Assembly (NCBI GenBank): GCA_020722685.1
Contig: DYKH01000012.1
Span: 4,299-68,298 of the forward strand
Length of the DNA stretch: 64,000 nt
DNA from: Caldithrix sp.
GTDB lineage: Bacteria; KSB1; UBA2214; DYKH01
Reading direction: 5' to 3'
Shown: piece by piece, positions 18,572-27,797 of the stretch
How the letters are laid out: each line of letters begins with the position of its first letter
How positions within the stretch are numbered: position 1 is the first letter of the stretch
Made by a program: the position numbers and the translations under genes
The notes under the pieces: model-generated
The model's database searches: none
What the model was told of the DNA's origin: nothing
The model's input: only the letters and a program-made list of their open reading frames with translations

Positions 18572-19870
18572 ATGCAGAAATACTTTGCCCGTACGAAATG
18601 CAAATGGATTTTAGTAGATGACCGGGTTACGCCCGGAAACCTGAGCCAGACGATCAGACGTGAGAAGCTGCAACAACTCTGGAATAGGCTTGCGGGCTTT
18701 CGTCTTCCTGAATGGGTGTTGTGGCTCAATGTGGTTATTTTTCCCGTTCTGCTGGTGCTTTTCTTGTTGGTTGAAATAGCACCCAAGCCGCCTGCTGTTA
18801 AGTTTGAACAAGCGCTCAAAGCCCTGAGCGACGCGAGGAGCACAGAGTCGAGCGTTTACGCCTCTGAGTTATTAAAGGCAGCCGAGCTGTGCTGGAACAA
18901 AGCGCTGATCGCTTGGCGAAAGGAAAACGATAGATTCTTTCTGGTGCGGGATTTTCGGGTAGCACAGTACCTAGCCGAATCGGCTGCGCAGCTCGCGCGG
19001 GAATCGGCAAGCAAGTCCAAAGTCAATAAGGAATCTGCAAAGCAGATCGCCGGCGCACAAATCGCCTTCTTGAAGAAACAGGTGGAGGAGTTTAAATCGC
19101 AATACGATCATTTGCCGGTCGATAATGTGTCGAGGCAAGAGTTTGCCAAAGGTGAGCTCAAGCTAAAGGAAAGCGAATACGCATTCGTTCGCAGGGACTA
19201 TCGGCGCGCCGTCGACAAGTCAAAAGAAGCGGCATTTTTTATAGAGAATGCCGGGGCCAGCGTTACCGAGAGTATGAAAAGCTATTTTGACAATCTGCCC
19301 AAGTGGCAACGATGGGTGAAGGAAACCATTGCCTGGTCGGAAAGTTCGGACTCGGTGGCCTTTATAGTCGATAAAATGGCGCACCTTCTTCAGGTGTACC
19401 AGGGCGGCAAGAAGGTTGCCCAGTATTCCATTGAGCTCGGCGCCCAATGGTTAGGTCCAAAGTTGCAGAGAGGGGACAAGGCAACGCCGGAAGGCCGATA
19501 TCGCATCAAGAAGAAAAAAGGCGAAGGACAATCGAAATACTACAAAGCGCTGGAAATAGATTATCCTAACGGCGCGGACTTGGAAAAATTCCGATTGGCC
19601 AAACAGAATGGTAACGTGCCGGCCTCCGCACATATCGGTGGCCTGATTGAGATTCACGGGGACGGCGGTAAAGGGGCAAATTGGACCTCCGGTTGCGTGG
19701 CGCTCAGAAACGAGGAGATGGATGCAATATTCGACCTTGCTACCATCGGCACTCCGGTGACGATTGTAGGCTCGCAAAGGGCCCTATCTTATGGGAACGA
19801 AAACGGGGGAGGCTCAGCCAGAGCAGCCAAGTCCGCGCGAAACAGACAATCCGAGAGTCATTCGAAATAG
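18572..19870 (+). CDS. L,D-transpeptidase (YkuD) with helical N-terminal module
   Basis: These enzymes form 3-3 peptidoglycan crosslinks or join proteins to the wall. The 432 residues hold one membrane segment (about 47-67), a long helical periplasmic region (about 75-230), and a YkuD catalytic domain (about 262-400). Its active site has His in LIEIHGDGGKG and Cys in NWTSGCVALRNEEMD. The residue after the cysteine motif follows the ErfK-like variant (CVAL rather than CVRL). The helical region aligns by eye with the lipoprotein at 17736 (for example KENDRFFLVRDFRVAQ against RQNSKFALFRSYGKAQ). The C-terminus is Gly/Ser/Arg-rich. GGAG lies somewhat far upstream (about 13 bases). The next gene begins 19 bases later. 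Confidence 0.88.
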   Translation: MQKYFARTKCKWILVDDRVTPGNLSQTIRREKLQQLWNRLAGFRLPEWVLWLNVVIFPVLLVLFLLVEIAPKPPAVKFEQALKALSDARSTESSVYASELLKAAELCWNKALIAWRKENDRFFLVRDFRVAQYLAESAAQLARESASKSKVNKESAKQIAGAQIAFLKKQVEEFKSQYDHLPVDNVSRQEFAKGELKLKESEYAFVRRDYRRAVDKSKEAAFFIENAGASVTESMKSYFDNLPKWQRWVKETIAWSESSDSVAFIVDKMAHLLQVYQGGKKVAQYSIELGAQWLGPKLQRGDKATPEGRYRIKKKKGEGQSKYYKALEIDYPNGADLEKFRLAKQNGNVPASAHIGGLIEIHGDGGKGANWTSGCVALRNEEMDAIFDLATIGTPVTIVGSQRALSYGNENGGGSARAAKSARNRQSESHSK

Positions 19871-19889
19871 CCAAATCTTCACATAGATA

Positions 19890-20699
19890 ATGAATAGCGA
19901 ATCGATAACATTTCCGTCTGCATTCCAGAATTCATCGAAAAACGACCAATCCGCTGAAAGTTCCGGGGCAGAGTCGGCAAACCCGACGACTGCGAGCATA
20001 GAGCAGCATGAGGCTGAACGCAGCGCGGCACCGTCTGCCTTCAAGGCAACGGTTATCGGCTTTTGTTTGGGACTGGCCCTGTCAACTGTCATCTTGTTCA
20101 CCGCCCCTATCCTTCGGGAGTGGACTTTTTCCATTCTCCCGTACGTCAAGGCCGCGGTGACAAGCTATTCTGCCGATGCAAGTACTCTTCAACAGACTGT
20201 GCTGAAATTGAATAGGCGAGTATCCGCCCTGAAGAAAAAATACAATTCGTTGATGCCGAGAGAGCCCTATCTAATCGTGGATACCTCCGAAAACCGAATC
20301 ACCCTGATGTCGAAGGGGAAGATACAGCACCAAGGCATCTGTTCGACCGGAAGCTATGTTTTGCTCAAGGCGACCGATAATCGTCAGTGGATCTTCAAGA
20401 CCCCCAGAGGCAGGTATCGCATTCTCGGCAAAGTCAAATATCCGGTTTGGCGCATGCCGGATTGGGCCTTTATCGAAGAAGGCCGGCCGGTGCCGCCACA
20501 GGAATCGCCGGAACGATACGAAGAGGGTGTCTTGGGAGAGTATGCCATGTCCTTTGGCGACGGCTATCTCATTCACGGGACTTTGTACAAGAGATTCTTG
20601 GGGATGCCGGTCACGCATGGCTGCGTTCGTCTCGATGACGAAGATCTGCGCAAAGTCTACCATGCGCTACATGTCGGCTCGGAGGTTTTCATCTATTAG
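19890..20699 (+). CDS. L,D-transpeptidase (YkuD), membrane-anchored
   Basis: The 269-residue protein has a polar cytoplasmic N-terminus of about 50 residues, one membrane segment (about 52-75), a short coiled linker and a YkuD domain. The domain begins EPYLIVDTSENRITLMSKGK and has the catalytic His in YLIHGTLYKRFLG and the catalytic Cys in PVTHGCVRLDDEDL, the classic HGCVRL form. Both this and the preceding enzyme therefore look active. No clear Shine-Dalgarno precedes the ATG, and the 19-base gap suggests cotranscription with the upstream gene. Confidence 0.9.
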   Translation: MNSESITFPSAFQNSSKNDQSAESSGAESANPTTASIEQHEAERSAAPSAFKATVIGFCLGLALSTVILFTAPILREWTFSILPYVKAAVTSYSADASTLQQTVLKLNRRVSALKKKYNSLMPREPYLIVDTSENRITLMSKGKIQHQGICSTGSYVLLKATDNRQWIFKTPRGRYRILGKVKYPVWRMPDWAFIEEGRPVPPQESPERYEEGVLGEYAMSFGDGYLIHGTLYKRFLGMPVTHGCVRLDDEDLRKVYHALHVGSEVFIY

Positions 20700-20745
20700 C
20701 CCGCATGACGACCTTGCTGTCTAAATCTTCCACTCCCCCCACAAG

Positions 20746-21597
20746 ATGGTCTTGCCGATGAGAAATCAGGCATCGTTATTCAATCTCTATCGCGGCAACC
20801 GCAAGGCGAGAATTCTGTTTTTGCTTTCGCTTGTCTTGCCTGTTTTGGCAGTCTACCTTGCCGCGGTTTTTTTGCCGGGCTTGACCAATCCGTTTGAAGA
20901 CCAGGCACCAACCAAAACCAATAACTATTCGGGGGTGACGGTTGCGGCAGACACGGTAGTGGAATCGCCGGAAGGGCAAAAATGGTTGCAGAGACTGGCT
21001 TCACTGGAGAGAGAGGAAGCGTTTTGGACTGCGCAGTTGCAGTTGGCAAAAAAGGATTCCGTCAATCTGTTGCTCGATTTTTCCGACAGCGCAGCAGTAT
21101 TGCAAATCAAAGGTGTGCCGGTGCGCGAGTGCAAAATGCACCGCTTCAACATCGGCTATGCCATCGGCCACTTGAAAGCGCGAGGTGGTCTGAATCAGTG
21201 GCTATCTTCCCCGTTCATCTTGCAGCGTGAATTTGCTACCATACCCAAAGCCCCCATACGCATTATGAATGCTCCGGCTGATACCATCGAAGCCAACGCG
21301 ACCAACAGCCAGGAAATCCCCCTGGAAAGAAACGATGTCCATTTTACCTTGGAGTTTGACCGCAATCTCACACTGACGGTCGAACAATTGCAGACGCCGA
21401 CCTTTAAGGGTAGGCTGAAAAAAGCGGCGTATAACTTGCGCCGCAGCTTGATTTCTACCAAGGAAATATTGCTTTCCTTAAGTAAGCTAAAAATGCCCCA
21501 TCAGCGAGTCTGGATCGAAATCGAGATCACCCGCGAAGACGCTAAAGCGATCTATCGCGCCCTGCCGAAAAAGGCCGGCTTGGTAATAAAGCTGTAG
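20746..21597 (+). CDS. Membrane-anchored periplasmic protein, possible inactive L,D-transpeptidase relative
   Basis: I do not recognise a named family. The 283-residue protein has one membrane segment (about 23-44) and a periplasmic domain. Residues about 103-125 (SVNLLLDFSDSAAVLQIKG) resemble the strand that opens the YkuD domain in the two preceding genes. No HGC or SGC cysteine motif occurs later, and the only cysteine (in VPVRECKM) is not in a YkuD context. It may be a degenerate paralogue or an accessory partner. Its position 46 bases after the second L,D-transpeptidase suggests a shared job in the envelope. A second ATG at 20758 is an equally good start. Confidence 0.6.
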   Translation: MVLPMRNQASLFNLYRGNRKARILFLLSLVLPVLAVYLAAVFLPGLTNPFEDQAPTKTNNYSGVTVAADTVVESPEGQKWLQRLASLEREEAFWTAQLQLAKKDSVNLLLDFSDSAAVLQIKGVPVRECKMHRFNIGYAIGHLKARGGLNQWLSSPFILQREFATIPKAPIRIMNAPADTIEANATNSQEIPLERNDVHFTLEFDRNLTLTVEQLQTPTFKGRLKKAAYNLRRSLISTKEILLSLSKLKMPHQRVWIEIEITREDAKAIYRALPKKAGLVIKL

Positions 21598-21656
21598 CGA
21601 TCCCCGACGCGCTGCGGCTACTGTTTCTACCTCCATCCTCGCTTTCAGTTTCGTTC

Positions 21657-24600
21657 TCACCACTCAAACTTCCACAGCAAATCAAAACCGCTGGTCTTCT
21701 CATCGCCTTTGATGGCCTGCAAAAAGAGAAACCGGGTGATCTCATACTCGATGGCTACCTGTTCCGGCACCGCCTCATTGAACCGTCCAAAGTTGAACCG
21801 CCTTTGGTAGCTCAGGAACAAATCATTGGTGATGTATTTGCCGACGATAAAAGTTGCTTGCCTCCAGTTTTGTTCGCCTTGAAATTCTATGACGTCGAGG
21901 TTGAGCCTATTTTGCAGCGTACTGGAGATCTGCCCCAGTACCTGACTTGCCAGCGCCGCCGAAAAAGTGCTGCCGCCTAAGGCGACCGGCTGCTGGGCAA
22001 GATTGGTTTTTTCGCCTTGGGTTAATTGATCAAAGGCCCGGCCAAAGACCAAGTAGGAAATGGCGTCGGTTTCCTCGATGGCGTTACCGTTCAGTGTGAA
22101 CCGCAAATTGGGGGCGAGCATCCTCCCGGTAATAAACAATCGCAAATCGTCCTTATTGCCTTCCAAGCCGCGGAATAGGTGTTTGGCCTCGATATCGATT
22201 TCCGGGTCAAGGGTCGCACCGCCCTGAAAATGGAAGTTTCCCTTTTGCAAGTCAAAACGTTTGCCGTAGAGATCATAGGTTCCCCGCACCGTTTTTATGG
22301 AGCCGAACAGCTCAAAATCAGGGCCGTCTTTGACCAATTCCAGGTCGCCGGAAATTTCGATGTTCATCTCCGGGCTGCGCAGCCAGGTGTTTCTGGGAAT
22401 GTTGAGCTTTAGGTTTCCCCGCAGATTTTCCAGCAGAGCATGATCGGCCTTGGCGACTTTTAACTGCTTTTCTTGGGTCGCGGATGCATCCTGCCGGTTC
22501 AGGGCCATGATCAGCATGGGCTGGGAGGGGCTTACCGCGCTTTCCGCAACATTGGCCAGCGCCGGTACGTTCAACCGGGAGCGCTGAACGATTACCGATC
22601 CGCCATATCTGAGAGTATCCAAGTCCCCGGAAAGCTGGGCTTCTCCCTTTAATACAACATTGAGCGCCGGTCCATCGGCAGCCAAAAAATTGTCGGCATA
22701 AATTTTGAGCTTGATGTCATTCATTCCATTCTGGATTCCACCGCTATCGAGGGTGGCGACGCCGGACGCCTTTAAGGTGCCCTCTCCGCCCCTCATGCTA
22801 AAACCGTTCAGAGAAACGCTGTTGCTATCCGCACCGATGGTGAATTTGATGTGGTGGTATCTAGCGCCATATCGCGGTACGGCGAAAGTGCCCTTCGTCA
22901 CTTTGACGATCCCACTGAGACATGGCGACTCGAAGGTGTTACTGACCTCTATGTTGCATGCAAGATTCCCAGCAATCTCGCTTGCCTGCTCGCTAAAAGC
23001 TTGCAACAAGGACAGATCGAGCGAGTCAGCGGTGATGGTTATGCGAATGGGCTGATCGGTTGGCAGAGTATAGGTCGCAGCGGCCAAAGAGAGATTCATC
23101 GGCAAATTTCCGATTATTTTCAGACCCTGATGTTCGCTTCTATCTAAATACAACTCCAAGGTCGAGCGGCCATGACGGTAGTCAAGGATGCCGTTCAGAC
23201 TCTTAAAGGCAAACTCATTGACGCACCCGCTATCGACGGAAACCGTGCCGGAGAAAATCAAGCTGTCCGCCGTGCCGCCCAACTTCGCGCTGGCATCGAG
23301 CGTTCCGGAAATTTTGATGGGATTCTTAAGTAGGGCAGAGATCAAGCTCAAATCAAAGCCGCCTATTTCGAGATGCAAGCCCTCCTGCCCCTGCAAACGC
23401 AAGGCGCCTTCGGTTTGGATATATTGCGTTCCCGAGGCCAGCCGCATGTTCTTCAATTCGTAATAGTCTTCCCCTAAGAGGACTTGCATGGAATCGGTGC
23501 CGCCGCGCCAATGCTGTCCTTGCAGGTTCAAGTCGGCAGAATGTATGAAGAGGCGCGGCAAAGCCTCATCCAAATAGGTCATATTGACTTGACCGTTGAC
23601 GAGATTCGCTCGAGAAAAAGCCAAGCCGATGTCAGTGACGATATTGGTCGTGCTTGTTTCGACCCGCGCTGAATCAAACTCTACTTGTGAAATGCTGACT
23701 GTCTTCAACAGCGTGTTAGTCCGCCCGTGCATGCTATCCGGCGAATAGAAAAATTGCAGCGCTCCTCTTGCCGAATCGACTGCCACAAGATCGTAGATGA
23801 TTTCCGTGAGCCGGTATTCTGCATCGACAAATAGGGAATCGCTCTTGCCGTAGATGCGGCCGCTCACAACCCCCTGTGCCTTCAGGCTGTCCGCCTCCAG
23901 TCGATTTTTAAGCCAGCTCGGCTCAAAAAGCCGCCCATCGAATGACAGGTGATTTTCAACCTTGACGTCGCCGCTCCCGTTCATGTTGACGGTGGCAGTT
24001 GGGCCAAATATCCGAAGCGTGTCAAAGATATAGCGACCGTTGCTCCAGCGCAATTGAGCCACGCCGGAATCGGCTTGAATGCCGGCCAAGTCGGACGGCA
24101 AAAGCCGGAGTCGAAATTCTGCTTGCATGTCCTTTGGGTCGAAGCCGGCTCCTTTGGCAGCGAACGTAAGGTCGATATCCGATTTCAGGGTGTCGTTCTG
24201 GGTCAAAGGTGCAAGGTTCAGATTCTCTAAAGAACCCTCAAGGTCGAAGGTTTGCGAGTCGTTCACATCGATTAATCGGGCCTCTACTGCGCCCGCGCCG
24301 AAGCTTGCTGCCACAGACAGCTTGCCGGCCAAGGCGCCTTTGTCATAGCTCGCCCGCAGATGCGCTTCTTTGGCAGAATACTCGGCGAATCTGAGATGAT
24401 GAAGATCGGCGGAAATACCCATCTGGGCTTCCAGTAAATTCGATCCAGTGCCCTTCACCCGAATGTTGCCGTTGATGTGCGATTTAATCTCCGAGCGATT
24501 GAGCCAACGGCTTAGATCCAATTGTTCGATTTCTGCCTCGACTGAGAAACGCGGCATCCTCTGCAAATCTGCTACTGTTCCTACCGTCGTCAGCGCCTGC

Positions 24601-25490
24601 TCCTCCTGGAAAAGGCCAAGATTGAATTGCAATGAATCACTCGCATAAAGGCCGGAGAGCTGAACCTCCGGGGTTCCTCGCACCGGCAAGTCCGGAACGA
24701 AGGCCAACATGTCTTTAAGGTCCAATGGAGAAGCTTGTAGACGAAATTGATAATCCGTACTCCTGCCGAGATACACTGCTATTTCACCGGTGATATGACT
24801 GCTTTTCGTTCGTAGGGAAAGATGGGAAAAATTTACATTTTGGCCGCGGGATGCCAGTTGCAGAGATAGCTCATCGATTCGCAGGTCGGGATCGACGGTG
24901 TAGAATTGCGCTTGGCGCAACTTCACCTTTGTCTCGTCGCCTGTCAAGGTCACCGTAGCCCGAGCCTGAACATCGGCGATTTGTTTCGGTAAGAAATGCA
25001 AGTCCGGTAAATAACTCATGTCCACCTTGCCATGTGCGATCTGCAAATCCTCTATCAGAATGTGCCAGTCCCTTTGCATTTGGGAGTCCGCCGGCGGTCT
25101 TTCCGTTGGCTTGATCAAATCTGTTACGTTCCAGGTGCTATCCATCCTTTGCACCAAGTGCAGGTGCACGGAGTCGGCCAGCAGCTTGCCAATGACCAGC
25201 TCTCTTTTGAATAGGTGCAGCGCGGAAAGACGGATTGTCAACTTTGGCGTAGTGATGACGGTGTCTCCTTGGCTCACCAGCTTTACATCGGCGATTTCAA
25301 TCTGCCGGATCAGATTGCCTTGAATCTCACCCAAGTGTAGCTCGCCGTTAAGCGATTTCTTTGCCTCGATCGCAATCCGATCGGTCAGCCAGCGCCTGAA
25401 GGCGCCGGTTTGACTGAAAATCACCAACCCAATCACCAGTAGAAAAATGACTGTTATGAGTGCGCCGAGGAGTTTTATCCATGAAGACAT
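21657..25490 (-). CDS. tamB: TamB-like translocation and assembly module protein
   Basis: TamB spans the periplasm from the inner membrane, works with the Omp85 protein TamA, and takes part in outer-membrane protein assembly or phospholipid transport. The 1277-residue protein has one N-terminal membrane anchor (about 6-25), a very long beta-rich middle typical of the AsmA/TamB superfamily, and a C-terminal TamB (DUF490) domain with ISYLVFGRAFDQLTQGEK. It ends in a terminal tryptophan (LLWKFEW). I chose ATG 25490, preceded by GAAGGA seven bases upstream, over a TTG at 25505. The TamA-like gene ends 16 bases upstream, so the pair is surely cotranscribed. Confidence 0.9.
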   Translation of the reverse strand: MSSWIKLLGALITVIFLLVIGLVIFSQTGAFRRWLTDRIAIEAKKSLNGELHLGEIQGNLIRQIEIADVKLVSQGDTVITTPKLTIRLSALHLFKRELVIGKLLADSVHLHLVQRMDSTWNVTDLIKPTERPPADSQMQRDWHILIEDLQIAHGKVDMSYLPDLHFLPKQIADVQARATVTLTGDETKVKLRQAQFYTVDPDLRIDELSLQLASRGQNVNFSHLSLRTKSSHITGEIAVYLGRSTDYQFRLQASPLDLKDMLAFVPDLPVRGTPEVQLSGLYASDSLQFNLGLFQEEQALTTVGTVADLQRMPRFSVEAEIEQLDLSRWLNRSEIKSHINGNIRVKGTGSNLLEAQMGISADLHHLRFAEYSAKEAHLRASYDKGALAGKLSVAASFGAGAVEARLIDVNDSQTFDLEGSLENLNLAPLTQNDTLKSDIDLTFAAKGAGFDPKDMQAEFRLRLLPSDLAGIQADSGVAQLRWSNGRYIFDTLRIFGPTATVNMNGSGDVKVENHLSFDGRLFEPSWLKNRLEADSLKAQGVVSGRIYGKSDSLFVDAEYRLTEIIYDLVAVDSARGALQFFYSPDSMHGRTNTLLKTVSISQVEFDSARVETSTTNIVTDIGLAFSRANLVNGQVNMTYLDEALPRLFIHSADLNLQGQHWRGGTDSMQVLLGEDYYELKNMRLASGTQYIQTEGALRLQGQEGLHLEIGGFDLSLISALLKNPIKISGTLDASAKLGGTADSLIFSGTVSVDSGCVNEFAFKSLNGILDYRHGRSTLELYLDRSEHQGLKIIGNLPMNLSLAAATYTLPTDQPIRITITADSLDLSLLQAFSEQASEIAGNLACNIEVSNTFESPCLSGIVKVTKGTFAVPRYGARYHHIKFTIGADSNSVSLNGFSMRGGEGTLKASGVATLDSGGIQNGMNDIKLKIYADNFLAADGPALNVVLKGEAQLSGDLDTLRYGGSVIVQRSRLNVPALANVAESAVSPSQPMLIMALNRQDASATQEKQLKVAKADHALLENLRGNLKLNIPRNTWLRSPEMNIEISGDLELVKDGPDFELFGSIKTVRGTYDLYGKRFDLQKGNFHFQGGATLDPEIDIEAKHLFRGLEGNKDDLRLFITGRMLAPNLRFTLNGNAIEETDAISYLVFGRAFDQLTQGEKTNLAQQPVALGGSTFSAALASQVLGQISSTLQNRLNLDVIEFQGEQNWRQATFIVGKYITNDLFLSYQRRFNFGRFNEAVPEQVAIEYEITRFLFLQAIKGDEKTSGFDLLWKFEW

Positions 25491-25506
25491 TGCGGTCCTT
25501 CTCAAG

Positions 25507-27405
25507 CTAAAATGCTTGCCCTACACTGACATGAAGCTGCAAAGGGTTGCTCCCCTCAAAGATTGGCAGCGCCACGTCGAAGCGAATGGGCGCGATGGGA
25601 GTCTTGAACCGTAAACCCAAACCGGCTGCATAATGCAGCCTGCTGAGACGATAATCGTAGGCCGATGACCAAACGTTGCCAGCGTCGACAAAGGAAACGC
25701 CGCCTAACCAGGCCAAGATCGGATAGCGGAGTTCTGCGCTCATTTCCAACAAACTGTTGCCGCCGAGGGGACGGTCTTCTGCGCTCTTGGGGCCTAATTG
25801 GGAGCGCGCCCAGCCGCGTACCGAGGCGCTGCCGCCGGCAAAGAAGCGGTCCTCAATGGGGGTGAATTCGCCTCTTTTCCAGGAGGACATGGCACCCATT
25901 TTCAATCGATAGGCCGATACCCAACCCAAACCGATCCTTTGGTAGAATCGCCATTCCATCAGCCACCGTGAGTAATGAAAGTCGCTGTTGAGACCCAGCC
26001 CGGACATCGTCGCCGTCAGTGATCTGTACGAACCGGTGTTGGGGGAGAAAATGGGCAGGGAGCTATCACGCGTCAAACCCAGGGTGACGCTGGATTTGTT
26101 ATATAGGTGCAGCTCACTGCTGGCCAGCGCTTCCCGGCGCGTTATGCTGGTGACGCTCAATCTGTCTCGTTCCAGCGCATAGTTGAGGTAAACGTAGGAG
26201 TAAGTGGCAAAGTGGCGTTGGTAGGTTACGTTGCCGCCAGCGCGGGTCACGGTGAAGCCGAGTTCGCTCTCTTTGCGATAAAATGGATTGAGCGTGACAC
26301 TGGATCTCGGGCTGAGAAAGGCGGGCCGGGTCCACTTGACGTCCACAGTGTACGGCTCCAATCCCGAGTGTTTGGCATAGATGCTGAGGGTGCGGGCCGC
26401 GCCGGTAAATCCTAACAGCCGGAAATCGATGAAAGTGCGAAATTGGTCCTCGCGGCCCCAGCCGACGCCGAGCTTGGTGGAAACAGGGGGCGCCTCTTTG
26501 ACTAGAATTTGCACCGGCAAGGACTGGCTTTGCGATTTATCCAGCAGCATCTTTATAGAAGCGAATTGGAACATGCCCAACTCGTAGACCTGCTGCTGCG
26601 ATTTGGAGACAGCGGCTTGACTGAAAATGTCGCCGGGTCTGAAGGTAACTTGCTTCAGCACCGTCGAGGCGGAAACACGCTCGTTCCCGGTCACTTGCAC
26701 CTCGCCGAATTTGTAGCGTATGCCGGTGTTAATCCGGAAGGTCAGGTGCACGAGGTTGGTGGTTGCCTCCACTTGAAGGTGCGGTTGCACTTGAACGTTG
26801 GGGAAACCGGCGTTGTTGTAGACCGTGCCGATCATTTGTACGTCCGCCGTAGCATTCGCATCGCGGAACCGCTCGCCCAAATGGGAGGTTAGCGCCGACT
26901 GGATGTTGGCGGCAAAAATACCTTCTGCCATGCGTTTATACTCATCGTCCGAAGCTTCGATTTCATGACTTACGCTTGTGACCAGCGCCGGCTTTCCTTC
27001 GGCTACATAAATAGTAAGACTGACGGAGCGATTTTTGTCATCCGCTGCAATGGCCGTAGAGTCGATCTTTGCCTGTGGAAAACCCTCCGTTTGATAGAAG
27101 GTAATGATCTCCTGCAAATCTCTCTGCAGCGTCATCTCACTAAAACGAGGTGGTTTCTGCCAGAACAGCAGTTTTCGTAAGCCACCACGGCTTTGCAAAG
27201 ACATCCGCTGCAACAGCTCGCTCTTGGAGAAGGCGTGGTTGTTTTTGAAGGCTATGCTTTTGAGCGCCCAGCCTTCTTGCGCTTTGGCCGGATAAGAAAG
27301 GAGAACGGACAACAGCACAAAAAACGACGCCTTTTGGCGTAGGAATGGTGGTGCTCCGCCTCCGCGCAAGGGCAAGATGGAATTGTTTGGGCCACGTTTT
27401 GCCAT
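25507..27405 (-). CDS. tamA: Omp85 outer-membrane protein, TamA-like
   Basis: The 632-residue product from ATG 27405 has a signal peptide (FFVLLSVLLSYPAKAQ), about three POTRA domains (about residues 45-270), and a C-terminal 16-strand-type Omp85 barrel. The barrel carries the SVRGWARSQLG motif of the Omp85 lid loop, and the protein ends in phenylalanine (VSVGQAF). The tight link to tamB supports a TamA role over BamA. The frame is open to 27501; the extra 32 residues precede the signal peptide and are not supported. No clear Shine-Dalgarno is present. Confidence 0.88.
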   Translation of the reverse strand: MAKRGPNNSILPLRGGGAPPFLRQKASFFVLLSVLLSYPAKAQEGWALKSIAFKNNHAFSKSELLQRMSLQSRGGLRKLLFWQKPPRFSEMTLQRDLQEIITFYQTEGFPQAKIDSTAIAADDKNRSVSLTIYVAEGKPALVTSVSHEIEASDDEYKRMAEGIFAANIQSALTSHLGERFRDANATADVQMIGTVYNNAGFPNVQVQPHLQVEATTNLVHLTFRINTGIRYKFGEVQVTGNERVSASTVLKQVTFRPGDIFSQAAVSKSQQQVYELGMFQFASIKMLLDKSQSQSLPVQILVKEAPPVSTKLGVGWGREDQFRTFIDFRLLGFTGAARTLSIYAKHSGLEPYTVDVKWTRPAFLSPRSSVTLNPFYRKESELGFTVTRAGGNVTYQRHFATYSYVYLNYALERDRLSVTSITRREALASSELHLYNKSSVTLGLTRDSSLPIFSPNTGSYRSLTATMSGLGLNSDFHYSRWLMEWRFYQRIGLGWVSAYRLKMGAMSSWKRGEFTPIEDRFFAGGSASVRGWARSQLGPKSAEDRPLGGNSLLEMSAELRYPILAWLGGVSFVDAGNVWSSAYDYRLSRLHYAAGLGLRFKTPIAPIRFDVALPIFEGSNPLQLHVSVGQAF

Positions 27406-27479
27406 TTTGATATTAGAAAAGCCGGTCAAGGAGAATAGCAGCTTTCTTCGTTGTTTCGCGTTGCATGCCGGGAGCGGGC

Positions 27480-27797
27480 TTACCGCTTCAACAGCAGCCA
27501 AAGGACGGCTAATAGACTGGCCAGGCTAAGAAGCACCATCAATAGATCCGGCATTAGCTTGAAGTGTTTGAGGAGAGTCATCAAGAACCTTCCTCCTAAA
27601 AGCAGGGAAACGATCAGCGCGGTGACTGCTGACCAGCTATACCCGCGCGAAATGCCGTAAGCACAAATGAGCAACAGAATGCCAGAAAAGGAACCGGTCA
27701 TCAATGAAACGACGCTTTTGGCCTTAAGGAAGCCAATCACTCCCCCGGTCACAGTGAACAGGCCATACAGTCCGACGATCAAGCTGGTCACGCTCAT
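27480..27797 (-). CDS. TMEM14-like small membrane protein
   Basis: The 105-residue protein is nearly all membrane: four hydrophobic helices with many glycines, in the pattern of the TMEM14 family (SLIVGLYGLFTVTGGVIGFL near the start). Bacterial members have no settled function. I chose the ATG at 27797 because AGGAG lies nine bases upstream; the ATG at 27806 would overlap that site. It is 74 bases upstream of the TamA-like gene on the same strand. Confidence 0.75.
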   Translation of the reverse strand: MSVTSLIVGLYGLFTVTGGVIGFLKAKSVVSLMTGSFSGILLLICAYGISRGYSWSAVTALIVSLLLGGRFLMTLLKHFKLMPDLLMVLLSLASLLAVLWLLLKR

